This document shows, one piece after another, positions 17,669 to 25,175 of a stretch of 64,000 nucleotides of DNA. This stretch comes from CAZAAW01 sp964483325 (GTDB taxonomy: Bacteria; Pseudomonadota; Alphaproteobacteria; Rhizobiales; Kaistiaceae). Position 1 is the first letter of the stretch. The number at the start of each line of letters is the position of its first letter. The stretch covers positions 248,001 through 312,000 of the forward strand of contig CAZAAW010000001.1 of assembly GCA_964483325.1 (NCBI GenBank). The letters run 5' to 3'. The translations under genes and the position numbers were made by a program. The notes below the pieces were generated by a model. It saw only the letters and a program-made list of their open reading frames with translations. It was not told the origin of the DNA and ran no database searches.

Positions 17669-17960
17669 CATCGCCGATCTGATCGGGGTCGAGCACGAAT
17701 TGCGGCATGTCGGCATGCGCCGTGGCGATGCCCTCGGCGAGCGATTCGGCAAGATCCTCGACCGGGTAGAGCTTGTGGAGGTCGCGGAAGCGCGGCGCCA
17801 CGGCAAGCGGGCTGTCGCCGAACAGCTCGACGGCATGGCACTGGGCGCAGTTCTCCTGGACGAAACGGTGCCCCCGCTGCGCTGCCGGGCTTTGCGCCCA
17901 TGTCGAAACGGTGCCGAGGATCAGGAAGGCGAGGATCAGACGTAGCAAGGGTCTCTCCAT
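17640..17960 (-). CDS. Small class I cytochrome c, 106 aa
   Basis: A signal peptide (about residues 1-22, WAQ) leads to a single heme site CAQCH (Cys38, Cys41, His42), with Met85 in ADMPQF as likely sixth ligand and a C-terminal helix DQIGDVIAYLKSLE. It should be a periplasmic electron carrier of about 9 kDa. It reads leftward from the same intergenic region that holds two FixK boxes, so low-oxygen induction is likely. The 3' end overlaps the ATPase gene by 29 bases. Confidence 0.88.
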   Translation of the reverse strand: MERPLLRLILAFLILGTVSTWAQSPAAQRGHRFVQENCAQCHAVELFGDSPLAVAPRFRDLHKLYPVEDLAESLAEGIATAHADMPQFVLDPDQIGDVIAYLKSLE

Positions 17961-18014
17961 GGACGCGCCAGCCGTCGCGCAATGATGATCTTTGCCGCTC
18001 GCCGCGTCCGGGCC

Positions 18015-18028
18015 TTGATCTGGCGCAA
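18015..18028. promoter_or_regulatory. Imperfect FixK/FNR box facing the cytochrome c gene
   Basis: TTGATCTGGCGCAA matches TTGA-N6-TCAA at seven of eight positions. Its centre is about 61 bases from the cytochrome ATG at 17960, a working distance for leftward transcription. Confidence 0.4.
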
Positions 18029-18037
18029 AACCTCTGG

Positions 18038-18051
18038 TTGACGCGTATCAA
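18038..18051. promoter_or_regulatory. FixK/FNR box upstream of the DUF998 gene
   Basis: TTGACGCGTATCAA is a perfect TTGA-N6-TCAA site centred about 62 bases before the ATG at 18107. It shares the divergent promoter region with the imperfect box at 18015. Confidence 0.75.
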
Positions 18052-18106
18052 GGTCGTCGGCGGCCGACCCGGTTCATTCTTCGCATGGCGCCGCACAGGA
18101 GGAACC

Positions 18107-18784
18107 ATGTCGTCGCGATCCTTGCCCTCCCCCAGACCGCGGCGGTTCCGTCGCCGCGACGTCATCAGCACGCTTGCCCTGCTGGCGGCGCTGGCGGCGC
18201 CCATCCTCTATGCCGGCGCGACGCTGGTCGGCGAGCGCCTCACCCCGGACTACGACCATTTCCACCAGACGATCAGCGAGATGACCACGGCCGACATGCC
18301 GCGCGCCGCGGTGCTCAACGCCGCCTTCGTCCTCTACGACGTCCTGGTGATGGCGCTGGCGCTGCTGCTGATCCCGGCGCTGCGCGTCGGCCGCAACCGG
18401 TCGATGCTAGTGTCGGCGATCATGCTGTTCGTCAGCGGCGCCGCCGGCATCGCCATGTCGACGGCGTTCCCGATCGACCCCCGCGGCGCCGCCATCACGA
18501 CCACCGGCGCGGTCCATATCGGCCTTGCCGTCATCGGCGCCATTGCCTCCTTCTTCGCGGTGCTGTTCTGCGCCGCCGGCCTGTGGCCCGACCGCCGCTA
18601 TACGAGGCTCTCGGTCGCCTCTTTCATCATCTGCGCCGTCATGGCGGCCGGCGCCGCGTGGAGCATCCTCACCTTCATCGGGCCGCTGGGCTATGTCGGG
18701 CTTGCCGAGCGCGTCACTGTCGGCGCCTTCCTGGTGTGGCTGCTCTTCGTGGCCCTGGCGGTGCGCCGGAGGGCGACGTCGTGA
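18107..18784 (+). CDS. DUF998 family membrane protein, 225 aa
   Basis: The product has six predicted membrane helices after a short basic N-terminus (PRPRRFRRRD). The family hallmark lies after helix 1: DYDHFHQTISEM. It ends in a hydrophobic helix with a short RRRATS tail. The function of DUF998 proteins is unknown. The ATG at 18107 has an excellent AGGAGG site six to eight bases upstream. It is driven by the FixK box at 18038 and is followed 14 bases later by the MgtC/DUF4010 gene. Confidence 0.85.
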   Translation: MSSRSLPSPRPRRFRRRDVISTLALLAALAAPILYAGATLVGERLTPDYDHFHQTISEMTTADMPRAAVLNAAFVLYDVLVMALALLLIPALRVGRNRSMLVSAIMLFVSGAAGIAMSTAFPIDPRGAAITTTGAVHIGLAVIGAIASFFAVLFCAAGLWPDRRYTRLSVASFIICAVMAAGAAWSILTFIGPLGYVGLAERVTVGAFLVWLLFVALAVRRRATS

Positions 18785-18798
18785 CCTGAGGCGCGGCC

Positions 18799-20055
18799 TT
18801 GCCCGACACCGACATCGTCTATCGCCTCTTCCTGTCGCTCGCCATCGGGCTGGTGGTCGGTGTCGAGCGCGGCTGGCGGCTGCGCGACCAGCCGGACGGA
18901 AGCCGCGTCGCCGGCATCCGCACCTACGGCCTGTCGGCGCTGCTCGGCGGCTTTACCGCCGCGCTGTCGTCAGCGCTCTCCGCGCCGCTCCTGCTCGGTG
19001 CCGGCCTTCTCGCCTATACCGGGGCGCTGCTCTTGTTCGAGATGCGCAAGGCGGCCGAGCAGCACACCGTCAGCGCCACATCGACGATTGCCGGCATGGC
19101 CGTGTTCGTGCTCGGCGAACTCGCCGTCGTCGGCAGCCCCCTCGATGCCGCCATCGGCGGCGTGCTCGTCGCGCTGACGCTGTCGAGCCGCGCTCTCCTG
19201 CACAATCTGCTGCGCCGCCTGTCATGGGTGGAGGTGCGGTCGGCGCTGCTCCTTCTCGGCATGACAGTCATCATCCTGCCGCTGCTGCCGAACCGCACCG
19301 TCGACCCCTGGGGCGGCGTCAATCCGTGGGAAATCTGGCTCTTCACCGTCATCACGGCGACAATCTCCTATGCCGGCTACATCGCCATCCGGCTTCTCGG
19401 CCCGCAGCGCGGCATTCTCGTCAGCGCCATCTTTGGCGCCATCGCCTCCTCGACGGCGGTGACCATGGCCTTCGGCCGCCGCGCCCGCGGCGGCGATCCT
19501 TGGCTGCCGCTCGCCGGCGGCGCCTGCCTGGCGGCCATGGTGTCGGTGCTGCGTGTCCTGGCGATCGTGGCGCTGGTCCGCTTCGACGTCGCGCTCCTCG
19601 TCCTGCTGCCGGGAGGCATCGCTGCTGCGACCTTCGGCCTGATCGGCGCTGCCATCCTCTACCGGACCCGCCAGACGCTGACCGTCGCTCCTGAGCTGGG
19701 CAATCCGTTCGACCTCCGCGCCCTCCTGCTCTTCGCTGCAGGCTTTGCCTTCATTGCCGCCGCCAGCGCCGCGGCGAGCCCGCTGATCGGCACCAGCAGC
19801 GTCCTCATCACCTCGGGGCTGACCGGCATCTTCAATATCGACATCGCCGTCCTGACGGCGGCGCGGCAGGCCGGCCAGACGATCACCGCCGGCATGGCGG
19901 CCGTCGCCATCCTGGTGGCGCTGCTGCTCAACAGCCTCGGTCGGCTGAGCGTCGGCGCCGCCGCCGGGCCGCCGCGCTACGGCCTGACGCTCTTTGCGGC
20001 GACGGCCGCGGCAGCCCTCACCGGCGGCGCTGCCGCCGTCGGCCTGCGTCTTTGA
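18799..20055 (+). CDS. MgtC/SapB plus DUF4010 membrane protein, 418 aa
   Basis: The N-terminal 140 residues are MgtC-like (LAIGLVVGVERGWR, GIRTYGLSALLGG) and the rest is the DUF4010 multi-helix domain (AIFGAIASSTAVTMAFGRRAR, TSSVLITSGLTGIFNIDIAVL). About 12-13 hydrophobic segments are visible. MgtC-family proteins are linked to Mg2+ homeostasis and ATP synthase control. Together with the MgtA-type pump at 8855 this suggests Mg2+ handling within the low-oxygen island. The start is TTG at 18799 with GAGG upstream. Confidence 0.85.
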   Translation: MPDTDIVYRLFLSLAIGLVVGVERGWRLRDQPDGSRVAGIRTYGLSALLGGFTAALSSALSAPLLLGAGLLAYTGALLLFEMRKAAEQHTVSATSTIAGMAVFVLGELAVVGSPLDAAIGGVLVALTLSSRALLHNLLRRLSWVEVRSALLLLGMTVIILPLLPNRTVDPWGGVNPWEIWLFTVITATISYAGYIAIRLLGPQRGILVSAIFGAIASSTAVTMAFGRRARGGDPWLPLAGGACLAAMVSVLRVLAIVALVRFDVALLVLLPGGIAAATFGLIGAAILYRTRQTLTVAPELGNPFDLRALLLFAAGFAFIAAASAAASPLIGTSSVLITSGLTGIFNIDIAVLTAARQAGQTITAGMAAVAILVALLLNSLGRLSVGAAAGPPRYGLTLFAATAAAALTGGAAAVGLRL

Positions 20056-20129
20056 CCTGCATCATCGCGCCCGATCCGCAAGCCGTTCACGATGGCCCCG
20101 GCGCGCCGTTGCCGAAGGAAATTGCCGGA

Positions 20130-20372
20130 ATGATGAATGTCTACCGCGTCAGCATCATGCGACGCGTCTCCAACGATACCGGCCATGAGGCCGACGTGCC
20201 GCAGATGAGCATCGAGGTCGGTGCCGCCGACGAAGCGGCGGCGCTCGACGAGGCGCGGCGGATCGCCGGGCACGACTTCGTCGCCCACATGCTGCAGCCG
20301 GGCGCCTATGTCCAGGTGGCCCGCATCCCCGACTTTCATCCGCAGACGCCAGCGGCGCCGCGACGCTCCTGA
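20130..20372 (+). CDS. Small hypothetical protein, 80 aa
   Basis: It starts MMNVYRVSIMRRVSND at 20130 (a second ATG is at 20133) after GGAAATTGCCGGA. The product is soluble, with a beta start, then a helix AADEAAALDEARRIAGHDF. The longer frame from 20052 overlaps the upstream stop and lacks a ribosome site. No family is recognised. It lies between the DUF4010 gene and fixK and may belong to the same regulon. Confidence 0.6.
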   Translation: MMNVYRVSIMRRVSNDTGHEADVPQMSIEVGAADEAAALDEARRIAGHDFVAHMLQPGAYVQVARIPDFHPQTPAAPRRS

Positions 20373-20391
20373 GGCGGCGGCCTCCGGTATT

Positions 20392-20399
20392 CTACGTAG
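20392..20399. promoter_or_regulatory. Candidate FixJ-binding site upstream of fixK
   Basis: CTACGTAG matches seven of eight positions of the class I FixJ site recalled as GTAMGTAG. It is followed by a G/A-rich stretch and lies about 70 bases before the fixK ATG, where FixJ would act. The consensus is from memory and should be checked. Confidence 0.4.
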
Positions 20400-20468
20400 G
20401 GGAAGGCCCCGAATTTCGCCGCGCAGGCAGGCAAAGTAGCGTTCGGTCATCGCTTCGAGGGGTGTCCG

Positions 20469-21137
20469 ATGACCGCCACGCAGAACTTCATCGCCAAGCA
20501 CACGAATGACCGTCTGCCGGCGGCGCCCGCCCTCTACGGCGTCTTCGAAATGGCCAGCGCCCGCATCCGCTACGAGCGCGATGCAGAAATCTACGGCGAC
20601 GGCGAGCCGACCGAGTTCGTCTACAAGGTGATTTCCGGCGCCGTGCGCACCGTCAAGTTCACGGCCGACGGACGCCGGCTGGTCGGCGGCTTCACGCTTC
20701 CCGGCGGCATCTTCGCGCTCGAGGCCGGCGCCGAGCACCAGCTCTGCGCCGAGGCGATCGTCGATACCGACATCCTGGTGCTGAGCCGCAGGCATCTCCT
20801 CGCCATGGCCGCGACGGACCCCGACCTCGCCCGGCAGCTCTGGGAGGTGACGGCAAAGCATCTCGCCCGCGCCCAGGAGCACATGCTCCTCCTCGGCCGC
20901 AAGACGGCCGCGGAAAAGGTGGCCTCGTTCCTCGTCGACATGGCGGCGAGCGGCGTCACCGGCAGCGATATCGACCTTCCCATGTCGCGCTACGACATTG
21001 CCGACTATCTTGGCCTCACCATCGAAACCGTGTCTCGTACGCTGACGCAGCTGGCGTCGAGCCGGATCATCGAGCGGGTGAACTCGCGCCACATCTCGCT
21101 CGACCTCGGCCGCCTGCAGCGCCTTCAGGCGCAGTGA
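20469..21137 (+). CDS. fixK: FNR/CRP-family regulator FixK, 222 aa
   Basis: A cyclic-nucleotide-fold sensor domain (about 30-120) and dimer helix precede a helix-turn-helix (172-197, SRYDIADYLGLTIETVSRTL). The recognition helix has Glu186, Ser189 and Arg190, the FNR-type set that reads TTGA half-sites, which fits the boxes at 8076, 13627 and 18038. It lacks the N-terminal cysteines of true FNR; the only Cys is 93. It is therefore FixK-like, activated by FixJ at the transcript level rather than by its own iron-sulfur cluster. The candidate FixJ site at 20392 supports this. Confidence 0.9.
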   Translation: MTATQNFIAKHTNDRLPAAPALYGVFEMASARIRYERDAEIYGDGEPTEFVYKVISGAVRTVKFTADGRRLVGGFTLPGGIFALEAGAEHQLCAEAIVDTDILVLSRRHLLAMAATDPDLARQLWEVTAKHLARAQEHMLLLGRKTAAEKVASFLVDMAASGVTGSDIDLPMSRYDIADYLGLTIETVSRTLTQLASSRIIERVNSRHISLDLGRLQRLQAQ

Positions 21138-21153
21138 TCATGGAGGCAGTAGG

Positions 21154-21312
21154 ATGGAAAGACGCGTTCGGGTTGAACAGCACAGCTTCGCCGGGACATT
21201 CTGGTTCGCCGGCTGGCTGTTCACCATCGGCTTCGCCGATCTGGGCTTCTGGAAGGCGCTGCTGGCGCTGATCATCTGGCCCTATTACGTCGGCGCCAAT
21301 ATCCTGCAATAG
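21154..21312 (+). CDS. Small membrane protein downstream of fixK, 52 aa
   Basis: ATG 21154, behind GGAGGCAGTAGG, opens a 52-codon frame beginning MERRVRVEQHSFAGTFWFAG. Two hydrophobic segments (about 14-27 and 33-48) span the membrane, and the frame ends WPYYVGANILQ. It begins 16 bases after the fixK stop, so it is co-transcribed with fixK. The Trp/Tyr-rich pattern suggests a genuine conserved small protein, possibly linked to the respiratory chain. The function is unknown. Confidence 0.65.
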   Translation: MERRVRVEQHSFAGTFWFAGWLFTIGFADLGFWKALLALIIWPYYVGANILQ

Positions 21313-21421
21313 GCAAGGCGTCGCCCTCCGGCCGCTGCGATTCGACCGCCGGGATAATTTCCGGCCATCGGCGCCGCCTGTCGGATAGGCTGGCTGCCGG
21401 TATGCGCAGGGAGATGGCCGC

Positions 21422-22285
21422 GTGTCGCAGCACAATGCCTATCAGGTCGCCGACTGGAACGGCGCAAGCGGCGAACGCTGGCTTGCCAACCAGACCCGGC
21501 TCGACGCGATGCTGGCGGTTTTCGGCGGCGCAGCCCTGGCCGCTGCCGCCCCCGTCGACGGCGAGAGCGTCCTCGATGTCGGATGCGGCGCCGGCGCTTC
21601 GAGCTTCGCCCTTGCGACACGGGTCGGGCCGCGCGGCGCGGTGATGGGCGTCGACATCTCGGAGCCGCTGATCCAGCGCGCCCGCAACAGGGCGCCGGCC
21701 GGCACCCCCCTTACCTTCGAGGTCGCCGACGCGAGCCGCGCCGAGCTGCCGCAAGAGGCCTTCGACCTCCTGTTTTCCCGCTTCGGCGTGATGTTCTTCG
21801 ACGATCCGGCCGCTGCGTTCCGACATATGCGCGGTGCCCTTCGGACCGGCGGCCGCCTCGCCTTCATCTGCTGGCGCGGCGCGGCGGAGAATGACTGGGT
21901 GCGCCTGCCGCTGGCAGCGATCCGGGACATCGCACCTGTGGCCGCGGTCCCCGATCCGGAAGCCCCCGGCCCCTTCTCCTTCGGCGACAGCGGCCGCATC
22001 CTGCGCATCCTGACGGCGGCCGGCTTTTCCGACATCGCCATCACCGCCTTCGATCACGCCATCCCGTTCGGCGCCGGCGCGACGCGCGAGCTGGCCATCG
22101 ACGACGCCCTGGACATGGCCTTTGCCGTCGGACCGTTGTCGCGGGCGCTGGCCGACGCCTCGGTAGAGAAGCGTGCCCGGGCGGCCGATGCCGTTCGCGC
22201 CGCCTTCGCGACGCGGCCCGGCGAGCGATCGGTGATGATCGACGGCGCCGCCTGGATCGTCACGGCGCGCAATCCCGGCGGCTGA
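21422..22285 (+). CDS. Class I SAM-dependent methyltransferase, 287 aa
   Basis: The SAM-binding motif VLDVGCGAGASSFALA lies at about residues 50-65, followed by GVDISEPLI (acidic residue of motif II), ADASRAELP, and the post-motif LFSRFGVMFFDDP. This arrangement is seen in UbiE/methyltransferase_11 proteins. The substrate is not evident. The start is GTG at 21422 after AGGGAGATGG. It is transcribed alone after the fixK unit. Confidence 0.85.
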   Translation: MSQHNAYQVADWNGASGERWLANQTRLDAMLAVFGGAALAAAAPVDGESVLDVGCGAGASSFALATRVGPRGAVMGVDISEPLIQRARNRAPAGTPLTFEVADASRAELPQEAFDLLFSRFGVMFFDDPAAAFRHMRGALRTGGRLAFICWRGAAENDWVRLPLAAIRDIAPVAAVPDPEAPGPFSFGDSGRILRILTAAGFSDIAITAFDHAIPFGAGATRELAIDDALDMAFAVGPLSRALADASVEKRARAADAVRAAFATRPGERSVMIDGAAWIVTARNPGG

Positions 22286-22389
22286 CGCCCGGGAGGCGCC
22301 TTTCTGGCCGCTGCCTCCTGCTCCGGTTACACTGCCGCTCTCGCGACGGCTGACGGCGCCGTCCGGCCCAACAGGAGGAGACCCTTCCG

Positions 22390-22872
22390 ATGAAGATGCT
22401 TCCGACCCTTGTCGCGGCAGCCTTCGGCGTGATGTGCCTGGCCGCCGGTGCTGCCATGGCGACACAGATGCAGCCGCGCGTCGCCGTGCCCGACCGGCCT
22501 GGCGGCGACCGTCGGTCGGCGGAGGGCTGCTTCCAGATCCGCGAAGGCATCCACGGTCCCTACAAGATGTCCTTCTGCCTCGACCGGCGCGGCTCCTACC
22601 GGGTCGTCGGCGGCGGCCTCACCTGCAATGGCGGCCTGAGCTGGCAGCAGCGCCGCGGCACCATCGAGATCTCGCTGCGCCGCAGCCAGTGCGGACGCCA
22701 GACCGCCTGGACGGCCGACCGGATCAGCTGCCGTGATGCCGAGGGTGATCGCCCCCGGCCGCGCGTCGCGGTACCGAACCGGCCGCAGCAGATCAACACG
22801 CTGCGCTGCACCTACCGGCCGGTGGAACGCGGCTATCGCAATCTCCAGGTAACGGCCTTCCGCATCCGCTGA
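22390..22872 (+). CDS. Secreted cysteine-rich hypothetical protein, 160 aa
   Basis: A signal peptide (residues 1-24, ending AMA) is followed by a mature region with six cysteines, enough for three disulfides. The motif PRVAVPDRP just after the signal recurs as PRVAVPNRP near residue 124, framing the central domain (GCFQIREG to ISCRD). No family is recognised. The ATG at 22390 follows AGGAGGAG. Export suggests a periplasmic or surface role. Confidence 0.65.
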   Translation: MKMLPTLVAAAFGVMCLAAGAAMATQMQPRVAVPDRPGGDRRSAEGCFQIREGIHGPYKMSFCLDRRGSYRVVGGGLTCNGGLSWQQRRGTIEISLRRSQCGRQTAWTADRISCRDAEGDRPRPRVAVPNRPQQINTLRCTYRPVERGYRNLQVTAFRIR

Positions 22873-22883
22873 TTCGGGCGGCT

Positions 22884-24131
22884 TCAGAGCTCTTTTTCGG
22901 CCAGGGTGCGGAACGCATCGGGCACGGCGCCGCCGGTCTTGCGGCCCGGCAGGCCGTAGCCGACGGCATCGCGGCCGAAGCGGGCGCGGATGGCATCGAC
23001 GGCGCCGTCGGCACGACGGCGCGCCGCACCGCGCGTCGTTCCCGGCCGCCGCCGCTCTTCCGTGCGGCCGAAGGAGAGCTCGAGCTGCAACGGCGTCTCC
23101 TCCTCCAGATTGGAGACGGAGATCGCCAGCAGCGTGATCATCCGCTCGCGGCGATGGTCGGAAAGAGCCGCGGCAACCAGCCCCATCGCCACCTCGGCGA
23201 GCGTATTGGTCGACGCAACGCCGGCCTCCAATGTCGCCGAACGGGTGACGGCGCGATAGTCGGCAAAGCGGACGCGCACCGTGATGGTGCGGCCGCAGTG
23301 TGCCTTGGCGCGCAGCCGCGACGCCACCCGGTCGACGAGGAAGCGCAGCGTCGGCTCGAAGGTCTCGCGCACCGCCGGCCGCAGCCCCAGCGCCGATTGC
23401 GCGCCGATGGAGCGCGCCCGCCGGTGCCCTTCGACATGACGGAAATCCCTGTTCCAGGCGAGCGCGCCGAGCTTGACGCCGATCGCCTTTCCCATCAGCT
23501 TTTCCAGCGAACTGCCTGGCATTCTTGCCAATTCGCCGATAGTGGCGATGCCCTGGTCAGCCAGCCTGGCCCGTGCCACGGGACCGACGCCCCACATCAG
23601 CTCGACCGGCAGGTCGTGCAGGAAAGCAAGCTCGCGTTCGGGGTCGACGACCACCAGCCCATCCGGCTTGGCGACCTGCGAGGCGATCTTGGCGAGGTGC
23701 TTGGTGCGCGCCACGCCGATCGAAATGGGCAGGCCGAGCTCGGCCCTGACGCGCCGCCGCACCGTCCGGGCGATTGTCTCCGGCGGCCCGAAAAGATGCT
23801 CGCACCCGGCTACGTCGGCGAACGCCTCGTCGATGGAGATGCGCTCGACCAACGGCGTGTAGTCGCCGAGGACGGCGATCGCTGCGTCGCCGAGGCGCTG
23901 ATATTCGTCGAAATGGCCATCGACGAAGGTGAGCGCCGGGCAGAGCTCACGCGCCCGCCGGCCCGGCATGCCGCCGCGCACACCATAGGCCTTGGCTTCG
24001 TAGGATGCCGCAAGGACCACGCCGCCGCCGACGGCAATCGGCCGGCCGCGCAAAGACGGGTCGAGCAGCTGCTCGACCGAGGCATAGAAGGCGTCGAGAT
24101 CTGCGTGCAGAATCGTGGCCGCGGCAGCCAT
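22884..24131 (-). CDS. dinB: DNA polymerase IV (Y-family), 415 aa
   Basis: This is a Y-family lesion-bypass polymerase. The catalytic acids are in ILHADLDAFYASVEQ (Asp11) and VERISIDEAFADV (Asp-Glu). PISIGVARTKHLAKIASQVAKP, the helix-hairpin-helix region around IGELARMPG and the little-finger domain follow. The tail is Arg-rich. The start is set at 24131, since a longer frame (to 24167) would begin inside the LexA box at 24162-24176. It is a monocistronic SOS gene. Confidence 0.9.
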   Translation of the reverse strand: MAAAATILHADLDAFYASVEQLLDPSLRGRPIAVGGGVVLAASYEAKAYGVRGGMPGRRARELCPALTFVDGHFDEYQRLGDAAIAVLGDYTPLVERISIDEAFADVAGCEHLFGPPETIARTVRRRVRAELGLPISIGVARTKHLAKIASQVAKPDGLVVVDPERELAFLHDLPVELMWGVGPVARARLADQGIATIGELARMPGSSLEKLMGKAIGVKLGALAWNRDFRHVEGHRRARSIGAQSALGLRPAVRETFEPTLRFLVDRVASRLRAKAHCGRTITVRVRFADYRAVTRSATLEAGVASTNTLAEVAMGLVAAALSDHRRERMITLLAISVSNLEEETPLQLELSFGRTEERRRPGTTRGAARRRADGAVDAIRARFGRDAVGYGLPGRKTGGAVPDAFRTLAEKEL

Positions 24132-24161
24132 CCCGTTCCGCCCCGTGTTGCTAACGGGACG

Positions 24162-24176
24162 GAACATACCATGAAC
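24162..24176 (-). promoter_or_regulatory. Alphaproteobacterial LexA (SOS) box in front of dinB
   Basis: On the minus strand GTTCATGGTATGTTC is a perfect GTTC-N7-GTTC site, the LexA motif of alphaproteobacteria. It is 31 bases before the dinB ATG at 24131. Confidence 0.75.
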
Positions 24177-24210
24177 ATTGCGCCGGAGAAACGCGTGGAC
24201 GATGCTCGCG

Positions 24211-25110
24211 TCAGCCGTCGCGGAACCGCTCCACCGGGCATCCGGGCGTGTCGGCTACGGTCATGAGCACAGCGCCGGCAAGCGGATGGTCCGCAGCTCC
24301 GGCCGGGACGAGGCTCGTCACGAACAGCGTCCGCAGGTCGGGGCCGGCAAAGCACGGCATTGTCGGCGCCGGCGCGGGCGTCGGCCATGAGCCGGCGAGT
24401 TCCCCATCCTCCGTGAAGCAGTTGAGCCGGCCCGCCGACATGCCGGCGCTCCAGTAGCGGCCGGCCATGTCGGTGGCGCCGCCATCCGGCCGGCCGATCG
24501 CCTCATCGACGGTGATGAAGCGTTGCCGGTCGCTGATGGCGCCTGTGCGCGGGTCGAGCGCCCACCGGTCGATCCAGGGCCCGCGCGAGTCGGAATGGTA
24601 GAGGCGGTCGCCTTGCAGGCTGAAGGCAAGCCCGTTTGGTGTCCGCAGCCCCTCGACCTTGCGCTCCACCGCGCCCTCGGCGGTGACGCGATAGAGTGTC
24701 CCGACGGGCTGCCGCTCCGGCCCGTCGTCCATGGAACCGACCCAGAAGGCGCCATCCGGCCCGACCTTGCCGTCGTTGAGCCGGTGGCCGGGCGGCAGCG
24801 CCGGGTCGGCGATCTCGCTCTCAGCCCCGGTGTCGGGATCGAACAGGATGACGGTGCTGCGCAGCGCCACGACGAGGCGGCCCGATTGCGCCAGTCCCAG
24901 CGATCCGACCGGCGGCGGAAAAGACCAGCTGGTGATGCCGCCGTCCGTCAGGGCGATGCGATGCACCTGGCCCGTGACGATGTCGCAAAGGAACAGCGCA
25001 TCGCGGCGATCGTCATAGACCGGGGATTCGCCGAGCTGGCAGCGCAGCTCCGTGAAGGGCTCGAAGTGCAGCGTCACGACAGGCTCCGGTATTATCGGCA
25101 GCATTGACAT
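24211..25110 (-). CDS. SMP-30/gluconolactonase family protein, 299 aa
   Basis: A six-bladed propeller lactonase of the regucalcin type. The three metal-binding residues are identifiable: Glu in LGESPVYDD, Asn in TPNGLAFS and Asp in RPDGGATDMAGRYW, with the substrate-loop RLNDGKVGPDGAFWVGSMDD. It would hydrolyse a sugar lactone in the cytosol. The start is placed at MSMLPIIPEP (25110) since an upstream extension is Arg/Ala-rich; MLPIIP at 25104 is also possible. It is divergent from rimO. Confidence 0.85.
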   Translation of the reverse strand: MSMLPIIPEPVVTLHFEPFTELRCQLGESPVYDDRRDALFLCDIVTGQVHRIALTDGGITSWSFPPPVGSLGLAQSGRLVVALRSTVILFDPDTGAESEIADPALPPGHRLNDGKVGPDGAFWVGSMDDGPERQPVGTLYRVTAEGAVERKVEGLRTPNGLAFSLQGDRLYHSDSRGPWIDRWALDPRTGAISDRQRFITVDEAIGRPDGGATDMAGRYWSAGMSAGRLNCFTEDGELAGSWPTPAPAPTMPCFAGPDLRTLFVTSLVPAGAADHPLAGAVLMTVADTPGCPVERFRDG

Positions 25111-25175
25111 CCGAAGGGAGAGCCGCCAGATAGCGCCCGCCGCCGCTGCCATTCCTGGCCGGCCCGGACACCCCC

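Noticed and set aside
20052..20065. TTGACCTGCATCAT as a fourth FixK box
   Set aside because: One mismatch and it overlaps a stop codon; position before the small gene at 20130 is possible but unsupported.
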